Source: Seison nebaliae
Taxonomy: Eukaryota > Rotifera > Pararotatoria > Seisonacea > Seisonidae
Reading direction: 5' to 3'
NCBI GenBank assembly: GCA_023231475.1
Contig: JALJEE010000101.1
Coordinates: 1 to 54,476 of the forward strand
DNA: 54,476 nucleotides
How positions within the stretch are numbered: position 1 is the stretch's first letter; each line of letters opens with the position of its first letter. The position numbers were made by a program, and so were the translations under genes. The notes below the pieces were generated by a model, which saw nothing but the letters and a program-made list of their open reading frames with translations, was not told the origin of the DNA and ran no database searches. Positions 54,342 to 54,476 of the stretch are shown here, piece after piece.

Positions 54342-54476
54342 CAGTAGGAATTTAAAGTAATCGGACACTTTTACGTTTTTATAAAACCGGTCATAACTTC
54401 TGTCCTATGAAGTATCTTTCGTAAAGGTGGATATCGCAAAATAGCCCTATTCAAGCTCTTAAACATAGTGCAAAAA
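54342..54476 (+). mobile_element. Terminal segment of a Tc1/mariner-like element, cut by the window end
   Basis: A TA dinucleotide is followed by CAGTAGGAATTTAAAGTAAT and then CGGACACTTTTACG. CAGT directly after TA, an A/T-rich inner part and the xCGGACACTTTT phrase are features of Tc1-type terminal inverted repeats. The opposite end and transposase are outside the window. Confidence 0.4.

Overview
This is nuclear DNA from a small-genome animal. The evidence is a strongly AT-rich sequence, very short GT...AG introns (mostly 40-60 nt, many of them in phase) inside recognisable metazoan genes, and an amidated-neuropeptide precursor, an aminergic-type GPCR, an astacin with MAM/TSP1/CUB modules, fibrinogen-related and Patched-like proteins, and BEL/Pao, LINE-, SINE- and Tc1-like repeats. 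The exact group cannot be fixed from sequence alone. The three APAW-GKR repeats resemble the lophotrochozoan APGWamide precursor, so a compact lophotrochozoan (an orthonectid, for example) is one possibility; an AT-rich nematode or mite is not excluded.

Layout. 1-6200: a repeat-rich stretch with two large orphan proteins (858-2729 and 4697-6172) that share short motifs and look like diverged paralogues; a broken LINE-type reverse transcriptase lies between them. 6800-7060: seven near-palindromic 15-mers. 7277-13200: a gene-dense housekeeping block with PCC1/LAGE3 (KEOPS tRNA modification), NUDT2-type Nudix hydrolase, RPS18, an unresolved small multi-exon gene, the APAWamide-type precursor, TIMM8 and RPL35. 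13491-18069: a multi-exon astacin metalloprotease and a 77-residue membrane protein. 19506-26899: an oversized M13 (neprilysin-like) protease, a membrane protein that may be TMEM177, a small one-pass protein and a RING protein with a C-terminal UBR-box-like zinc cluster. 27773-35773: a SAM-domain protein, a Patched-like multipass protein, a basic orphan and an uncharacterised multi-exon gene. 36991-38165: a rearranged BEL/Pao element with LTRs, a 5-bp target duplication and a fold-back. 38318-44051: IVD, MFSD8 and an aminergic-type GPCR. 44052-50410: mostly empty AT-rich DNA with SINE copies. 50411-53383: RBMX2 and a secreted fibrinogen-domain protein. A Tc1-like terminus is cut by the window end.

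The genes do not form one pathway. Adjacent genes are packed tightly (PCC1 and NUDT2 are 45 bp apart; MFSD8 and the GPCR converge). The most unusual material is the orphan protein pair, the APAWamide-type precursor, the astacin with an altered signature and unusual modules, the RING/UBR-like protein and the fold-back retroelement. Several gene models (PCC1, TIMM8, RBMX2, the 77-aa membrane protein, the SAM protein, the astacin) come from hand-placed splice sites and are not visible as single open frames.
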